A DNA stretch of 64,000 nt, from NCBI GenBank assembly GCA_028641055.1, contig CM054060.1:56570292-56634291 (forward strand), in the 5' to 3' direction. This DNA comes from Alopecurus myosuroides. Taxonomy: Eukaryota > Streptophyta > Magnoliopsida > Poales > Poaceae. A model generated the notes under the pieces. It was not told where the DNA came from, did no database searches, and saw only the letters and a program-made list of their open reading frames with translations. Below, piece by piece: positions 1-15,900 of the stretch (positions are counted from its first letter, which is position 1; the number at the start of each line of letters is the position of its first letter). Made by a program: the position numbers and the translations under genes.

Positions 1-1050
1 TTTATTGACCCCGAAAAGTCCACCACATACAACTCATTATCGACATGACAAACGAAAGCGACATGTAGAGTCTTTCTCCAAAAGAGGACCACGAGATCAG
101 GTTCAAAGAAGACGGAAAAGCCCATCTTCCCAAGTGCATGAACTGAAAGTAAATTATAACCGAGGGTCTCAACAAGCATGAAATTCACAAGAGTGATATT
201 TGGTGAAACTACCACATTGCCGAGACCCATTACCTCATATTTTGATTTATCTCCACAAGTGCCTATTTCTTTTGTATTTGGTCTCAACACCGTCATTATC
301 TCCTTGCTTCTGGTCATATGACTTGTGCAACCACTGTCAAACGATCATTTTGACCCATCGTAAGCATATCCCTACAAGAGATCATTGTTGGGATTTAGGT
401 GCCCATCTTCCAAATGGTCCTCTTTTGTTAGCAGCAAAGGCCGTTCGAATCCAAATAGAACGAGCAATGGATCCTCCACGAGGACCAACGTATTTTGCAT
501 GCACACCACCATAAAAATCAACAAAAAGAATGTGGCGTGGGTTAGAAATTCCTGCAAAGTCGCTACGAGTTGCCCCTATTGGCATTACCTTCTTCTTCTT
601 CTTCTTCATTTGCAAAAGATAATCAATAGGATTCTTGCCCTTTGCACTAATGGCCTTGGCAAACTCATACTTCAACCTAGCATTTTCCTCAAGAATGTTT
701 GCATGATTACAAGCAGAAGTAGAGGAATTAGGCATATCAACTTTACATGGTTGAATTTTAAGTTGTTCATAAGACTTGATGAGGGTAGAGTGATTACTCT
801 CCAAAGCCTTGTGAGTCTTGGTGAGCTTCGCTAGATCCTCGATTAGTTTAGCATGACCAACACCAAATTCTAACTTTTCCTTTTTAGCCAATTTATATTT
901 AGCAATGACATGATCATGGTCCTTAATGGTTTTAGAAATGATCTCATCATTTGAATGGTCAATAGAATCAAGTTTCTCATCAACAGAAACTCATAGCTCT
1001 TGTTCATCTCAAAAGTAACGGTAAGGAAAGCAATTTCAGGAGCATCTTCT
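1..1050 (-). pseudogene. Decayed Ty1/Copia gag-pol fragment
   Basis: Minus-strand reading of this stretch gives a degenerate Copia polyprotein. Positions 1050-640 encode a lysine- and glutamate-rich coiled-coil gag-like segment. Positions 640-382 carry the grass Copia linker with FYGGVHAKYVG and a GRWAPK motif ending in a stop at 382. Below that, in another frame, come the protease-region motif DSGCTSHMT (near 335-310, with an in-frame stop just upstream) and the segment LLSVHALGKMGFSVFF towards position 100. The fragment is cut by the window edge, has several stops and frame changes, and no LTR is visible, so it is a relic. A lysine run comes from the CTT repeat at 594-610. The superfamily call is secure; the element family is not assigned. 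Confidence 0.75.
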
Positions 1051-3730
<2,680 letters not shown>

Positions 3731-4080
3731 GCCGTCGGTGATATAGTATATGTACTGCACCATGGAACTCCATGTCCGCGATCGAGGCTGTGCGCAACTG
3801 AACCAACTCTCTGTTGATTAAATCCTCGCGGACTGTTTCCTTTCTCTGTCAGCTATCTGTGTATTGTCTCGGTTTCTTTCTCTGATCCGTATATGTTTAG
3901 GTGTACTTGATTGTATGCAGTGACTTAATTAATCTGTATGATCGACCCATCTGTATGAAAAAAAACTAAATGTACGTACTCCGTTAATGGTCGATATCTG
4001 ATTCCTACAAAAGAGATAGGTGAAGCTAACTTTTATCAGATGCAGCTAGAAAGCCGTCTTAGATTCAGGAGAACAGGATA
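3731..4080 (+). other. 3' flank and probable 3' UTR of the endoglucanase gene
   Basis: The stop codon at 3728-3730 is followed by T-rich sequence typical of a plant 3' untranslated region (for example 3835-3900). No canonical AATAAA could be fixed with confidence. No other feature is seen before the Mutator-type element. Confidence 0.4.
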
Positions 4081-4089
4081 TACATGTTA

Positions 4090-5056
4090 GAGAGAATTCC
4101 TTATTTGGCCCTCTCTAAAGTTTGTCTTCCTTATTTGGCCCTGGCAAATTATTTCTTCCTTTTATGACACACAAAGTTTGGTTGATTCCTTATTTGGCCC
4201 TTTAGTACTATTTAAGCACAAAGATGACACTTTTGCCCCTGCTGCAATATACAGCGAAATTACACTAAAAAATTATAATATACTAATTGGTTATTAAAAA
4301 AAGTGATCGGTTACTAGATTTTTAGATGTAGCTGTCGGGTATAAAAATCCTAAACATACTCACTTTCTCAAGTATGTAATATTCTGGTACAGAAGTAGGT
4401 GATCAGAAGAGATGCATATTAAAAAAAAAGAATGATGCTATAGCTAGGCATGCGTTACTGTACCATCAAGAGATCCATCCAACACTTCCGAAATTTTTGG
4501 CTCACGCTTACTACTTTCTGCTTGCTAACAACTTTCAGATACGTATAGTCTCACGTACGCCCGTTTTATACTCTCACCCGATTGATACGAACATGCTCTA
4601 AACCAAAGAACTTTTATGGATATCATGGGCCTTGTCGTACTCACGTTACGCGGCTACGCCATCTGCCACCGGTCACCAGGCTCTCCGGCTTGCCTGAGGA
4701 GTTGATCGGCATGCATTGCCGCGCACGACGGCATGCCACTTTCTATCGCCGCGCGCGCCAACTGGAAGCAGGGCTGTCATGAACGACTCAGCGTCCTTCT
4801 ACCATTTGTTTCAGTCTAGGACAAACATTTTCACTGTATACTTTTCTCTAATAACCAACTAGCAGATCACAATGTTTTAAGTGCCATTTCATCACATATT
4901 GTAGCAGGGGCAAAAGAGTCATCTTGGTGCTAAAAAAACACTAGAGGGCCAAATAAGGAACCAACCAATCTTTATGTATCATAAAAGGAAGAATTTTTTT
5001 ACCAAGGCCAAAAAAGGAAGACAAATTTTATCCAGGGCCAAATAAGGAATTCTCTC
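4090..5056. mobile_element. Non-autonomous Mutator-like element (MULE), 967 bp
   Basis: The two ends are inverted repeats of about 170 bp (4090-4262 and 4886-5056), both starting GAGAGAATTCC. They are flanked by a perfect 9-bp direct repeat TACATGTTA at 4081-4089 and 5057-5065, the target-duplication length of Mutator elements. Each terminal repeat holds three near copies of the 16-mer TTCCTTATTTGGCCCT. The interior has no transposase. Positions 4590-4790 are much more GC-rich than the ends, so captured host sequence (a Pack-MULE) is possible, but I do not recognise a source gene. Confidence 0.88.
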
Positions 5057-5367
5057 TACATGTTACGAGAAGACTGATTACTGTGGGCATAGATTGCATT
5101 TCAAAAAGATTCTACACACTCAATAAGCCAGAACGGGGCCTGGTGGCAACATGGCGCGAGTACAGTTTGTTTCCTAGGGTTTGGTTGTGACCGCGTTTTG
5201 ACTTTGTACACCTGAATCCGGGATACTTTTTTTTAGAAAAAATGGCTAGTATAGTTTGTTTTACCCTTTTCCCCTTTTCTTTTTCAAAAATGTACGTATC
5301 TAGACGGCGTTTTATTGTGTAGTTTCACTCATTTCAGTCTATATCTAGTTTAGATTGAAATATCTAA

Positions 5368-5645
5368 GGGTCCGTTTGGGATTTCAGTTTTTTTGAAGTA
5401 TTTTGAGAATACTTTAGTTTCCAAGAAAACCAAAGTATTAAATACTGCAACCTGTTTGACACCAATGAATAATGCATGTTTATATACTTCAGTATTGCTA
5501 GAAACTGTACTAGTTTTGAAGTATGTAAAAAAGAGGTCTTGAGCTCTTTTTCCAAAACTGAAGTATTTGTTTTCTAGGCAGGTAAATACTTTAGTATTTG
5601 ATTTGAATACTTCGATTTTAGAAAAACTTTGTTGCCAAACTAGGC
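5368..5645. mobile_element. Possible hAT-like MITE
   Basis: The left end reads GGGTCCGTTTGGG and the right end CCAAACTAGGC, imperfect inverted copies of the GGGTCCGTTTGG/CCAAAC ends common in grass hAT-derived MITEs. The interior is AT-rich with several inverted AAGTATT/AATACTT motifs. I could not identify a target duplication, so the limits are approximate. Confidence 0.4.
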
Positions 5646-5885
5646 ATAAAACATATTATAATAGTGAATGGTGAGAGTATTAAAAGTTGTCAAAATTCTG
5701 AATTTATTTCGGTGCAAACAGATGGATGTGTTCTATACATCTCTATATGTATTTGTAAAGTGGTACTCCCTAAGAGATAAAAGTGAAATTAAAAGTCGAT
5801 TTTGCCACCCGGATTTCGTCGGCGGGGTGGGGACGGCGTCGAATGGAATTTATGTGTATCCGCTCTGTTTCACGGACTAGCACGG

Positions 5886-5965
5886 TATTCTGGAGACTGT
5901 TATTGATGGTGTCGAAGACGGTGTCTATTCTGGAGACTGTTATTGATGGTGTCGAAGACGGTGTC
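5886..5965. repeat. Perfect 40-bp tandem duplication
   Basis: A 40-base unit starting TATTCTGGAGACTG occurs twice head to tail (5886-5925 and 5926-5965) with no mismatch. No other copy is seen nearby. Confidence 0.95.
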
Positions 5966-6424
5966 CTCTGATGCTTCTACTAGCGAGGACCTCTAGACGA
6001 CAGTTTACTCTTATCAGTAGGGAGCACAAGATCAGTTACAAAAAGGGACTACGGATATCGGTCAAAAATATTATTACGGAATAATGCATTCTCTTTTCAC
6101 ACTTGTAACAGAATCATTATACATGGCAGAGTGACCAGGAAACAACAAATGCATTCTCTGTCTTGTAACAGAATGATTTTACATGGTGCAATGGCCAGGA
6201 ATCAGCAAACAACCAATCCATATGAAAAACATGGAGGCATTTGCTCAGGAGAAAGATGCTATGCTAAGCTTCTGCAAGTTGGGAGTTCGCCTGTTTAGTT
6301 TACAAGTTACTGTACATACAACATAATCATCCTCTCCTAGTTTCCTATTTGTATACGGCCCTTACATTTGTAGAGAAGAACGAAATAATTCCAGCCAGCT
6401 GCTGCCTTTTAACTATCTTCTACG

Positions 6425-9357
6425 CTAGCATCTTCTAATGATTCCACCCACGTTCTGCGCAATGTCTTGTTTGGTCTCCACTGAAACAGGAGGATCACCA
6501 ATATACATATCGAAGAAAGCCCCTGTTCGCAAAGACAGGGTTTAGTACGCAATGATATCTCAAAGTAGCTCTAAAGCATAAGAATTATAGTTTTAACTGG
6601 ACGAGACTGTAATTCCACAGCAGAGCTTTCGCTGGAAACTGGAGCAAGGATGCACTTACTGCAAAGGTCTTTGCTCTGGATAGCACCAATTTGTTTGCCA
6701 TCAACTGCACGAGGATGTACTTTGTTAATGCATATTGTGGAGGAGAATTATCAGTAATATACTTATTATATATAGCACTAACTTTCAGTTATAAGCTGGC
6801 CACCAGATGTTTGACGGAAGTCGATCTTTGTACCCTGCATTAATATTGGCTATAACATCACACCTAACCGAAATATGCTCAATTGACCAGATGTGACTAG
6901 AAGCTTACTGCCGGTATCCGGATGTCTTCACTGAAGTAAGAGCCAAATGTCTTCAAGCAATCATAATCAGCGTTAGGATTCATCTGGTCATAAAGGAAAC
7001 AGAAAGCCCTGTTAAACCTTCTATTGCTACCAAAGAATATTAAACTAGTTGCTGAATTAACAACAAGCACCTTTTGCAGCCGGAAGCACAATGACTTCTC
7101 AAATGCACTGAAAAGCAAGTTCATATAAGCAAGCAATTAACTTGAATCTTGCGGACGATACGTTCGATAAAGGTCAAAACACAGTGTCGGCATAAGAATA
7201 CGAGAAAACTTACTTCCGCACCGTGCCAATGCTAAGGCCATTGTAGCTAACTACTAGCCTAACTGTCATATGAATATTTTCCCTGCATAACAGCACAAAG
7301 TTAATGAATGGTTTATTAGCAAACAGAGGCAGAGGAATTGCAAATGGGGAAAAAAAAGAATGTTGCTAATATAGTATTAGGCAATATGAAAAATCCTACA
7401 CAGTATCAAAACTCAAAAGGTCAGTCCTATAAATGGCAAACTCACAACAGGTAAATACAAAGTACTCCCTCCGATCCATATTAATAGGTGCTGAAGTGGA
7501 TGTATCTAGCAATAAAACATGTCTAAATACATCCACTTCAGCACCTATTAATATGGATCGGAGGGAGTATCAAAAAAGGCATCACAGAATTTCAGGTTTG
7601 AAACAGTTTCAGGAAGACTCTACTATAGGAACACATATCCTTCTAGATGATTTCTATAGATTCTGCCAGATGACTCAGAGAATGCCTCAGCTTACACACA
7701 TATAGAGGCTAGGTAACCAGGTGATTTTACGGCACCCGGGAAATCTCTTCAATGCAAATAATTTCAGAAACACGTGTAAATGATCAATAGAGCATTCACA
7801 CCTCAGAAGATCTTCATAGAAATCTGGGTGATCCTTCAGCTCCGCGACGGGAACAGAAGCATACTTCGAGCCCAGCTTGTTGCAAACAGAATCTGGTTGT
7901 ATATCTACGAGAATGGTGAATACAACATCAGTGACATATAAGAACATCCTTTAAGCAACACCCTCCGTTCTGTTATCAGTTTATATAAGTAACAGAAGCA
8001 CAAATGAAATTCAGTTTACTCACATAATCCAAAGGCATAGATATTCAGATCTTTTACCCGCATTATCCGCATGCTTCTAAAACCCATCCCGACGAGTACC
8101 TGTAAATTCAATTGTTTGTTAACCCATCAATGAGAATGCCCAAGGCCTGAGGATCACAGATTTGGTATATACATTCTGGCACTATGTCAAAAGAACAAAA
8201 TACAGACAGAAGCGTAAACATAATTGTCACTGGCCTAGGAGAGGAACTGACTATAGAGCATCAGGGAAGGCTTATAAGCCTTAATGGAACATTTCTTCTG
8301 GAATAGAGAAAAATGGAACATAGCACAGTGTCCACAAAAGAGAGTTGAAAAAATCACCTCTGCAGTTGGGTTTGAATTGTCCTCGAGAAGAGTAGGGAAC
8401 TTGATCCCTGTTCTCGGTTCTGTCATATCTTCTGGTAATATTGTTCTTGGTACCGCAACACGAGCACAACCTGGGCGCCTTTCGTCCAAATAAAGTTGAT
8501 CCATATGTTCTCTGATTTGTGTACCATCTTTTCCCAAAGTCATTGAATCGACAAGCATCTTTGGTGATCTTGTTAAGAAAGCAGAAAATAAATGAAAATC
8601 CAAACGGGAAGCAATAATAACCCAACCATATATAATACTCCTTCCGTCTCAAAATAATTGTCTCAAACTTAGACAAAAGTGGATGTATCTAGACATATTC
8701 TATTATAAGATACATCCATTTTTGTCCAACTCTGAGACAATTATTTTGAGACGGAGGGAGTAGAAGAACTTTGTACCCTATTTCCCTAAAAAGCAGAAGT
8801 AGACTACTGGAGTCTGAAATTGGAATCAATGAATCTTACATGTTTTCAAATGGGGGTATTACAGTAGCAGCAGCTAGCATAAGAATGTGACAGGCATGAC
8901 CCTCCTGAACCTCATTCCACATTCGCCCAAACGTTCCATTTGCAAGCCTGGCTAGGAGCATTTGTACAGCATGTTCTTCTCTTACTTGAGAACCAAACTG
9001 AAATCCAGACAAATGCTGCAGGCAGGAGGTCACTTGCTTTATTTGTGAACGACAAGCTCTTGAACCAGAGCCTGCAATAGCGGACAACCTATGTAAGATC
9101 TTGGGGTTTGATGCTCTAGAAAGGCAGAAATAGAGAGCTCCGGCAACTTTGTTGAAGGAGCTGAACGCTTCCAGAACTGCGCCACTTCCTGCAGAACATA
9201 GATGTCTCGGGTGCTGAATGGAACCCTCGACCAACGTTCCAACTTGTGCTATCAATCGCAGCCCGGTATCATGAGATATCAGAGAGTCTGCTGGGAACTT
9301 ATGCAGGTATCCTCCGTTATCATCAAGCTTGGAGAAAATGGTCCAATCAGGTTTCAT
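6425..9357 (-). CDS. FAP2: Fatty-acid-binding protein 2 type, chalcone-isomerase fold
   Basis: Non-catalytic member of the chalcone isomerase superfamily. The Arabidopsis FAP proteins bind fatty acids in the plastid stroma. Exons, in transcript order: 8840-9357, 8358-8568, 8024-8099, 7802-7904, 7214-7282, 7071-7107, 6909-6983, 6783-6834, 6660-6704, 6425-6522. All nine introns are GT-AG. The lengths sum to 1284 nt with unbroken phase, giving 427 residues ending in RRC. Exon 1 encodes an extended N-terminal region. The CHI-fold core follows, from TGIKFPT (exon 2) through VGMGFRSMRI, VKDLNIYAFGLY and NIHMTVRLVVSYNGLS to FFDMYIGDPPVS. An in-frame stop lies just upstream of the chosen ATG at 9357. 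Introns 1 and 4 carry Stowaway MITEs. The family call is firm; FAP2 rather than FAP1 or FAP3 rests on the long N terminus and overall length. Confidence 0.85.
7465..7567. mobile_element. Stowaway MITE in FAP2 intron 4
   Basis: A 103-bp near-perfect palindrome with ends CTCCCTCCGATCC and GGATCGGAGGGAG, flanked by TA duplications (7463-7464 and 7568-7569). These are the hallmarks of Stowaway (Tc1/mariner-derived) elements in Triticeae. Confidence 0.92.
8638..8760. mobile_element. Stowaway MITE in FAP2 intron 1
   Basis: A 123-bp inverted-repeat element with ends CTCCTTCCGTCTC and GAGACGGAGGGAG, flanked by TA (8636-8637 and 8761-8762). Its arms are almost fully complementary, giving a strong hairpin in the pre-mRNA. 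Confidence 0.92.
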
Positions 9358-10560
9358 AGTGTTGCCAAAATATCGTAACTTGAGAAGAAATCTTTAAACC
9401 AATTCAGGGAGCAGTTTGCCTTTTGCCACCAGGAGAAGTTAATTGGGTCTGTCAATTGGAACAAAAGGAACTGAATCAGGAACCAGGGCACACATATATC
9501 AATAACGAATTCAATGCGTGCTCGGAGACAACAGTTCTAAACCAGCATTCGTGCCCGCACTTGAAAAACGTATGAGCTAATCTCCAACGCAACCATCACG
9601 CTCTTTTGTCAGATTTCTTTCTAAGCTTTCGTTATATGACACAGTACTACACTCGAAGAAACCGCTCTTTCACCGCAAATAAATGAATGATTTTCCACCT
9701 CTCAAGACATGTGCCGTAGTTGACACAACAACCCTCCCAGAAGAGCAATTGGAGATGGTGTTTGGCTACTGCTGTTGTCCTGCCATCTACTACTACTGAG
9801 AGCAACGAAACTGAACTGAAAACGATGTATGAAACCTTTTGTTTCATTTGACAGAAAATGGAACGGAGCAAGGAGCGTTGCTCCTTTTCTACAAAAAAAA
9901 AACAGTATGATCCCACTGACGCCAAGGAAGATATGGAGAACGCCGAGCGGGAAACATAGGGAACGGTTCTACTGTACTAGCTAGATCAAAATCAATCAGG
10001 CACTTGGTTGGAGCCGTCGCACCTCTCTACAGAAATTCACAAGCACGAACACCCAAAACGCTCGGATCAACACCATGATCACGCAGCACGCACCAGATTC
10101 ACATACAACAAACACCAGCCACCATCATTCGCCGATCCAGCCAACTGCCAACCTCCCCTCGACAAACCAACCAAAATCCCCCCGCGAATCAACCAGACCG
10201 CCCGCATTTGCCATTCGTCCGGTCTACAGCGGCACGCACATATAAAAATGAGAGGAAAACAACAGCTCGAGGGAGGAGCAACCAACCACCTACCGGAATC
10301 GAACCGAGCCTCGGGCGCTCCGAATCGCGCGCCGCTGGCAGATCGGAGCGTCCGCGCGCGCGAGCAGGAGAGCGGCAGGGTGTGGGGGAAGGTCCCCTAG
10401 GACTGGGTGCCTTCCTTGCCCGTCTGGTAGGTGTTCCCTCGGATTCGGGGCGTTGCCGGCGGGCGACCGAGACAGACCCAGGGGGAATGGAGTGTGCGGG
10501 AGGGAGCGGGGAGGTGGTGAAGAACCAAAAGCAAGCGCTCTCCCTTTCGTATTAACTTCC
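9358..10560 (-). promoter_or_regulatory. FAP2 upstream region; possible 5' UTR exon with intron
   Basis: On the minus strand a GC-rich stretch (about 10500-10294) ends in a strong donor-like site, GTAGGT, at 10293-10288. An in-frame stop lies a short way upstream of the FAP2 ATG, so any upstream exon would be non-coding. A leader exon near 10294-10500 spliced to just above 9357 is plausible but unproven. No clear TATA box is seen. Confidence 0.35.
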
Positions 10561-12989
10561 CAAACCTCCGCGGCGGCGGCGTGCGTGCGAACCCATTTTT
10601 GCACGTCAGCCCTTTTGTTAAGCCCAAACTTTTTCTCGGAACCAAACTTGTCTCTCCTCCCAATCAAGGACAAGTTTTGGTCATGTCAAAAAAAAAAAGG
10701 AAAAGTTTGGTTCATGGGTAGAGTAACAACCAGTATTGCCTCGGCCAATCTTGGTTGGAATAAGAACCGACAAAATTTCACCATCTCGAAAAAAATAACA
10801 TCCAATAGAATTTTAACAAATGTAACCATTTTGCTCAACACCATCCTATACGGGACGGCGTTGAATCGGGCGGCGTCAACGCCACCGAATCTCGGCGTCG
10901 GGAAAGACTTGGCATGAGGTATTCAAGAAATGAAACGATCGATGATTTCACGGTCAACGTCACCGTTGTGGTTTTGAGCGGTTAGAGCTCCGATGGCCCA
11001 ATCGAAATCACAATGTTTTTTCAACACAATGGATTGTGACATTGCAATGTTTTTTCAACGCTGAGCTAAAGCGGTATCGATGTAGCCGAGGTCAACCACA
11101 TAGAAAACATGTTGAGCAAAAAGGTTGTACTACTATTTAGATACAGGGATAAGTTAATTTTATCTCCATTTTGTTTCGAAAGGGGCCAATTTTGCCAAAT
11201 CTCATGGTGCCTTGGATGGATTCCGCGAGTCGAGATGCTCTCCACCAAGCACGGAGAGGAGCTTGGTATAGATCGTGGATATATATAATCATGGCGTACG
11301 GGCTCATAACAGCAACATTACTAAAAGAATCATGTTTGTATGTATTGTGTCGGTTTACAGTTGTGTGCATCCCACTTATGCAAAATCCGAATATAAGCTC
11401 GTATGGATCGTATTAGCCTGATGCTAACTTTACGAAGCTAATGATGCGTCGTATGTCAGGAAGACTATGTATATATTCCTTCTTCTGTGCAGTGTGCTAC
11501 CAATCAACAGCAAGGCTATAATGTTTTATCTGTTTCTCGCGCATCAACTGAGAGAGTACTGGTTATGGGCCGTTTTAAGCGACTAATCAGGGTGGTATGG
11601 GGCATGACAGCTCTTTGCCCCTCGATCGGTCACATGGATTGCTTGCTCGCCCACATGCCTAGCTAGCTGCCCAACTTTCCGAGGCTATGATCGATGAAGG
11701 AAATGCTAGTACAAGCAATGAAACGACATTTGCAGCCGGTTCGGTTCATCAATTCGACATGATGGACACGATTCGAGACAGATCGTTGTAGAGGGGCCTC
11801 CACCTCCACGGAGGTAGGCGACATTATGGGATGTATAGTGCTGCTTTGCCGCCAGCAAGGTGCCGTGTTCATTGAATCTGGCCTGGAAAGCCTGGAGTCC
11901 CCATTCCCCAAACAGTGGGAAGGTGGGCTGAGCCTGAGCGTCCTCGCTAAACGGCAAAAAAGGTAACGTCTTTTTCCTCTGCACTATCGACTTGCACCCT
12001 CCAGTCAGTTTGGAAATATTTCTATCACTGTCACTTGCACACTGCTTTCCTGGTGAAAAAGATGGTCCAGAAGACCAGATCAGAATAACACTGACATCGA
12101 TTTTATTTATTTATTTGGTTAGAATTACATTTCCTGTATAGAGCACAATTCTCCTTGGCCCTAGTGTCATTTTCATGATACCCATAATGTGTACACAATC
12201 AAGCAACAGAAGAAACATCCTTATCAGGATATTCCCCAAGGGAATTGGAGGCACGTTCGGATGGGGAACGAAACAACCGTTGAAAAGCATCTATATATAT
12301 ACAAAGAGTATATACATGACATCTTCACTTCGGAAAGTAAACAAGAATTCAAGATTCATATCAGACTCGGTAATGCAGACATATTACCAATTTGATAATA
12401 AAGCCATAAAGTTGAAAGCGTCAGCAGCTCATGTTCTGATGCTCACCATGTCTCGGGAAAGAAAACAGTCAAACACTTAAACTCAGACAATGTCAATGCC
12501 AGACCCATGTGACGTGTTCCTCTAGGTCAACGGTTCACCCTCCCTCCCTTTTATAACTTTTCAGAAAATAACATGTTAATCTTTACATTATCAGATGCCA
12601 TTGCTGAAGCATCAAATAGAAAGGCTCGGGATCTAACCAACCAAATCTATGCTAAATCCTGCATACTCTGTTAAGCAATTTGACCAACTCTTTTCAGATT
12701 TATACATCAAAATGCGCATTCACGGGAGCTGCCGCGTACTATGCCTTTTCTTTTTTCTGATGCATACAGGCCAGCATGCTGATCTTGCGCTACACTACAC
12801 TACGATTTTAGTGAAACCGCTGATGCTCCTGGATTGTGAACCGTCTAGGGTTCGGAACTCTAATATTTCACATGAGGCGATTACTTTGGTCAGTTGTCCT
12901 AGGTGAGACCTTCAGGGCTTCAACAGTTGAAGAGTTGTTAAACCAGCTAATACACACCGCTAGATGAATATATTCCAAGAACAAGGGGA
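10561..12989. other. Intergenic between FAP2 upstream region and TMEM192-type gene
   Basis: Short open frames are present but none shows a recognisable domain or splice-supported extension. The last few hundred bases before 12990 probably hold the 3' untranslated region of the minus-strand neighbour. No terminal repeats or target duplications were found. Confidence 0.4.
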
Positions 12990-15900
12990 TCAAGCGTGTT
13001 GGTCCTTTTGAAGCTGGCCTCGAAATTTCGCAATGTTCTTCCGCAGTTCAATGTTTGACAGTCGCTCTGCCTCCAGAGCCCGTTCAAGCTGTCGAGCACA
13101 CCCGGAAAAACAATGATGGGGAAGACTATAAGAATGTTATAGCTCAAAGAACAGCGCTTCAGTTATACAGAATACCTTTGCTGCTCGAGCGCTCCATTCT
13201 CCAAGAATAGCTCTGAGTCTGTCATTTTCTTCAACATACTGCATCCAGCATGTTCATTAATCAAGTAAGAATGCTTTGCCTGTTCACCATGCCATGGAAG
13301 GATGCTATATTTGCTAAAACATACCTGATTGTTGCTCACACGAATACGGTGAATCTCTGAGTCTTTTTCATCAATCAGGCCACGAGCAAGCTGAAACTCG
13401 GAGTGCACTTGATTCATCTGAAAATTTAATTATTATGAGATGCCTCATAATGGAAGATTCACTAATGGTGTTAAGATGGATGGTTCAAGTAAATGGTTTT
13501 CACATCAAGATTTACAGCTTTATAAATTAGAATATGATTTCAGTTAAAACAGGAGAGAATTAACACAAATAGTAATATGAACACGGTAGTAAAGCCACTA
13601 GTTCGTACCCCCTCCGATCCATATTAATTGTCGCTGAATTGCATGTATCTAGACTGGCTTTAAGTCTAGATACATGCGATTCAGCGTCAATTATTATGGA
13701 CCGGAGGGACTAGTACATATATTTACTGTAATAATTTATGCAAGTATTTTCTTTAAGTGGGCCTAAGACAGTGATATGAACATGGTCCTCGGGCACCTGT
13801 CTCGCAAGCTCAAGAATGCCCTGGCTTGGCCTGAGATAGTACAGACTATTACCTCGGCGGAGAGTGCTCGAAGTTCTTGATCACGAGATGCTAAAAGATG
13901 GGCAAGATCAACCTGCAGAATTAAAAAAACGAATGAATTCATGGCAATCCACCACTTCATATAACATCTGAGAATTCTCTTCTCATTCTGGAACATGTGC
14001 AAGTGCCGGTTAAAACTAATGCAGCATAAGCAGTCCATGTTGTGCAGACCTGAGGAGTGTTCCCAGCATCAGTTCTCTGGTATTTGCTCAAGCATTCTTG
14101 CAACCGCAGCACCTTTCAATAAAAGAAAAGCACCGGTCAGTCAAAAACCAAACTTCTAAAAGTGCAACTGATTTAATATTATAGTCCACGGGTTATTTTG
14201 ACCAGAAAGGTAACTGTATATTGACTACTCAATCCTTCAGTGCGAAGTACTGATCTGACCAAGTCAAAGAATTACAAAGGTTCAGCTTATTCCTCCTCTC
14301 ATGAAATAGTTTGAATACCAGAAAGGTCTGCTGCTTGTTTGCTTAACTATTTAAATAAATAAAAAATCGCAATCTAAGGCAATAACGTTTCAAGTTGCAC
14401 ATAATTCTGCTACCTGACAGTTACCTTCTCTAAAACTAAAAGATCGAAGTATAGAAAAGAGAAAAGATTTAGTGATATGGGTGTTGAGTATTGAGGACCA
14501 CAATTGCATTCATTTTCTACATACCTCCTCACTCAGGTAATGGATATTCTCCCTTTGGTATTGAAGTAATGCCATCTGCTGGTCAGAAAGACGGCCATCA
14601 TAATATCTGGTGGAAAAAATATGCATTAGCGTGTCTAGCTCTACTGGCAGTGTCATGTTCAGTGGTCTACCCAACATATGTTGACTGTTTTAACTCTTTG
14701 AAGTCACGTACTGCTAAGCTGTGAGTTCAAGGTGCAAACTATGTGACAGAAAGCAGATGTCGTGTGTGCACAGACAATAGTAACCTATGAGTTTTATAAA
14801 ATATCAAATATAAGTACATGTCAATTAACAGAGAAAAGTTCAGCATATCTGCAGAGCCCCGTTACTATGGTACCTCCGATCCTCCAAAGTGCTAGATGGT
14901 TGAAGTGCAGAATATAATGAACGCAAGATATCAGGCCGCCCATTCAAAGAGTTGTACTTGTGGATATACCCTGTATAAAAAACCAATCAGGCATTGCATC
15001 TCAAAACCATATAATGGGACCAAACAAGCATTTCTAAGGGAAAAGAACACATGGCACAAATATTTCATTAAGTGGACTAACTGAAAATATCATGAGAAGC
15101 ATGTGGAATACCATTCAAGGAGTGTCAGAGTGTTCCTTGGTTAATACAGTTCTTAAAGAAATAAACCTAGTTGCGGGTGCAAAGTAAGCATTCCAAAGAA
15201 ATTTGAAAAAGTGTGCCATGGAAACAAACCTGGAGAACAAATCATAAATTGCACAAGAGAGCCAAAGTTCCCACGATTCTAGCTATCTAAAAGGTGATAT
15301 AAACAAAAAATTAACTCACATATGTATAAGCTCATAAAACATCCAGCACATGTTGCTTCAACCACGATAGCAATCCTGCATTATGGCAACTGGAATCATG
15401 AGATGAGTGCGACAGCAAGGAGAGACTAGGCTATCATTAGTTAGTTGTGAGGTCGTTCCATTCATGTCTACAATCCAACTTACTGATAGCACGGTTAGCA
15501 TAGCTGAAACAAGCATATTGGAGTAACTGTAGTACTGTACACAAGGTTGAGATAGTAATGACATGAAAACCATTATCTTGCTAAACAACAGGCTTCAAAG
15601 CATTTTGAGAATTCCATTAGCCTAGGGTTTCTCAGTTTAGCTTTGCATATTATACTACTCCCTCCGTATCAAAATATAAGATGTTTTAACATTTCCTAGA
15701 CAATATGTACCTAGACATGTTTTAGTGTAAGATGCATATGAATCTACACACTAAAGCATCTTACACTAAAACATGTCTAGATACACTATATCTACAAAAT
15801 GCTAAAACATCTTATATTTTGATACGGAGGGAGTATAAAGTTAGGAACAGGCTCCCCAAGCCAAAACATATTAAAACTTCAGTCCAGGATCTCTAGGTTT

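Larger units (their letters stand above)
5057..6424. other. Intergenic between the MULE and the FAP2 3' end
   Basis: Contains a possible hAT-like MITE and a 40-bp tandem duplication (listed separately). The last 200-300 bases next to 6425 are probably the 3' untranslated region of the minus-strand FAP2 gene. Nothing else coding is seen. Confidence 0.4.

Noticed and set aside
10290..10673. Minus-strand 127-codon frame upstream of FAP2
   Set aside because: GC-rich leader or promoter sequence; it does not join the FAP2 frame and contains a likely donor site, so it was treated as possible 5' UTR.
11137..11416. Overlapping open frames on both strands with protein-like composition
   Set aside because: No start context, splice-supported extension or recognisable motif; the frames are mirror images of one another.
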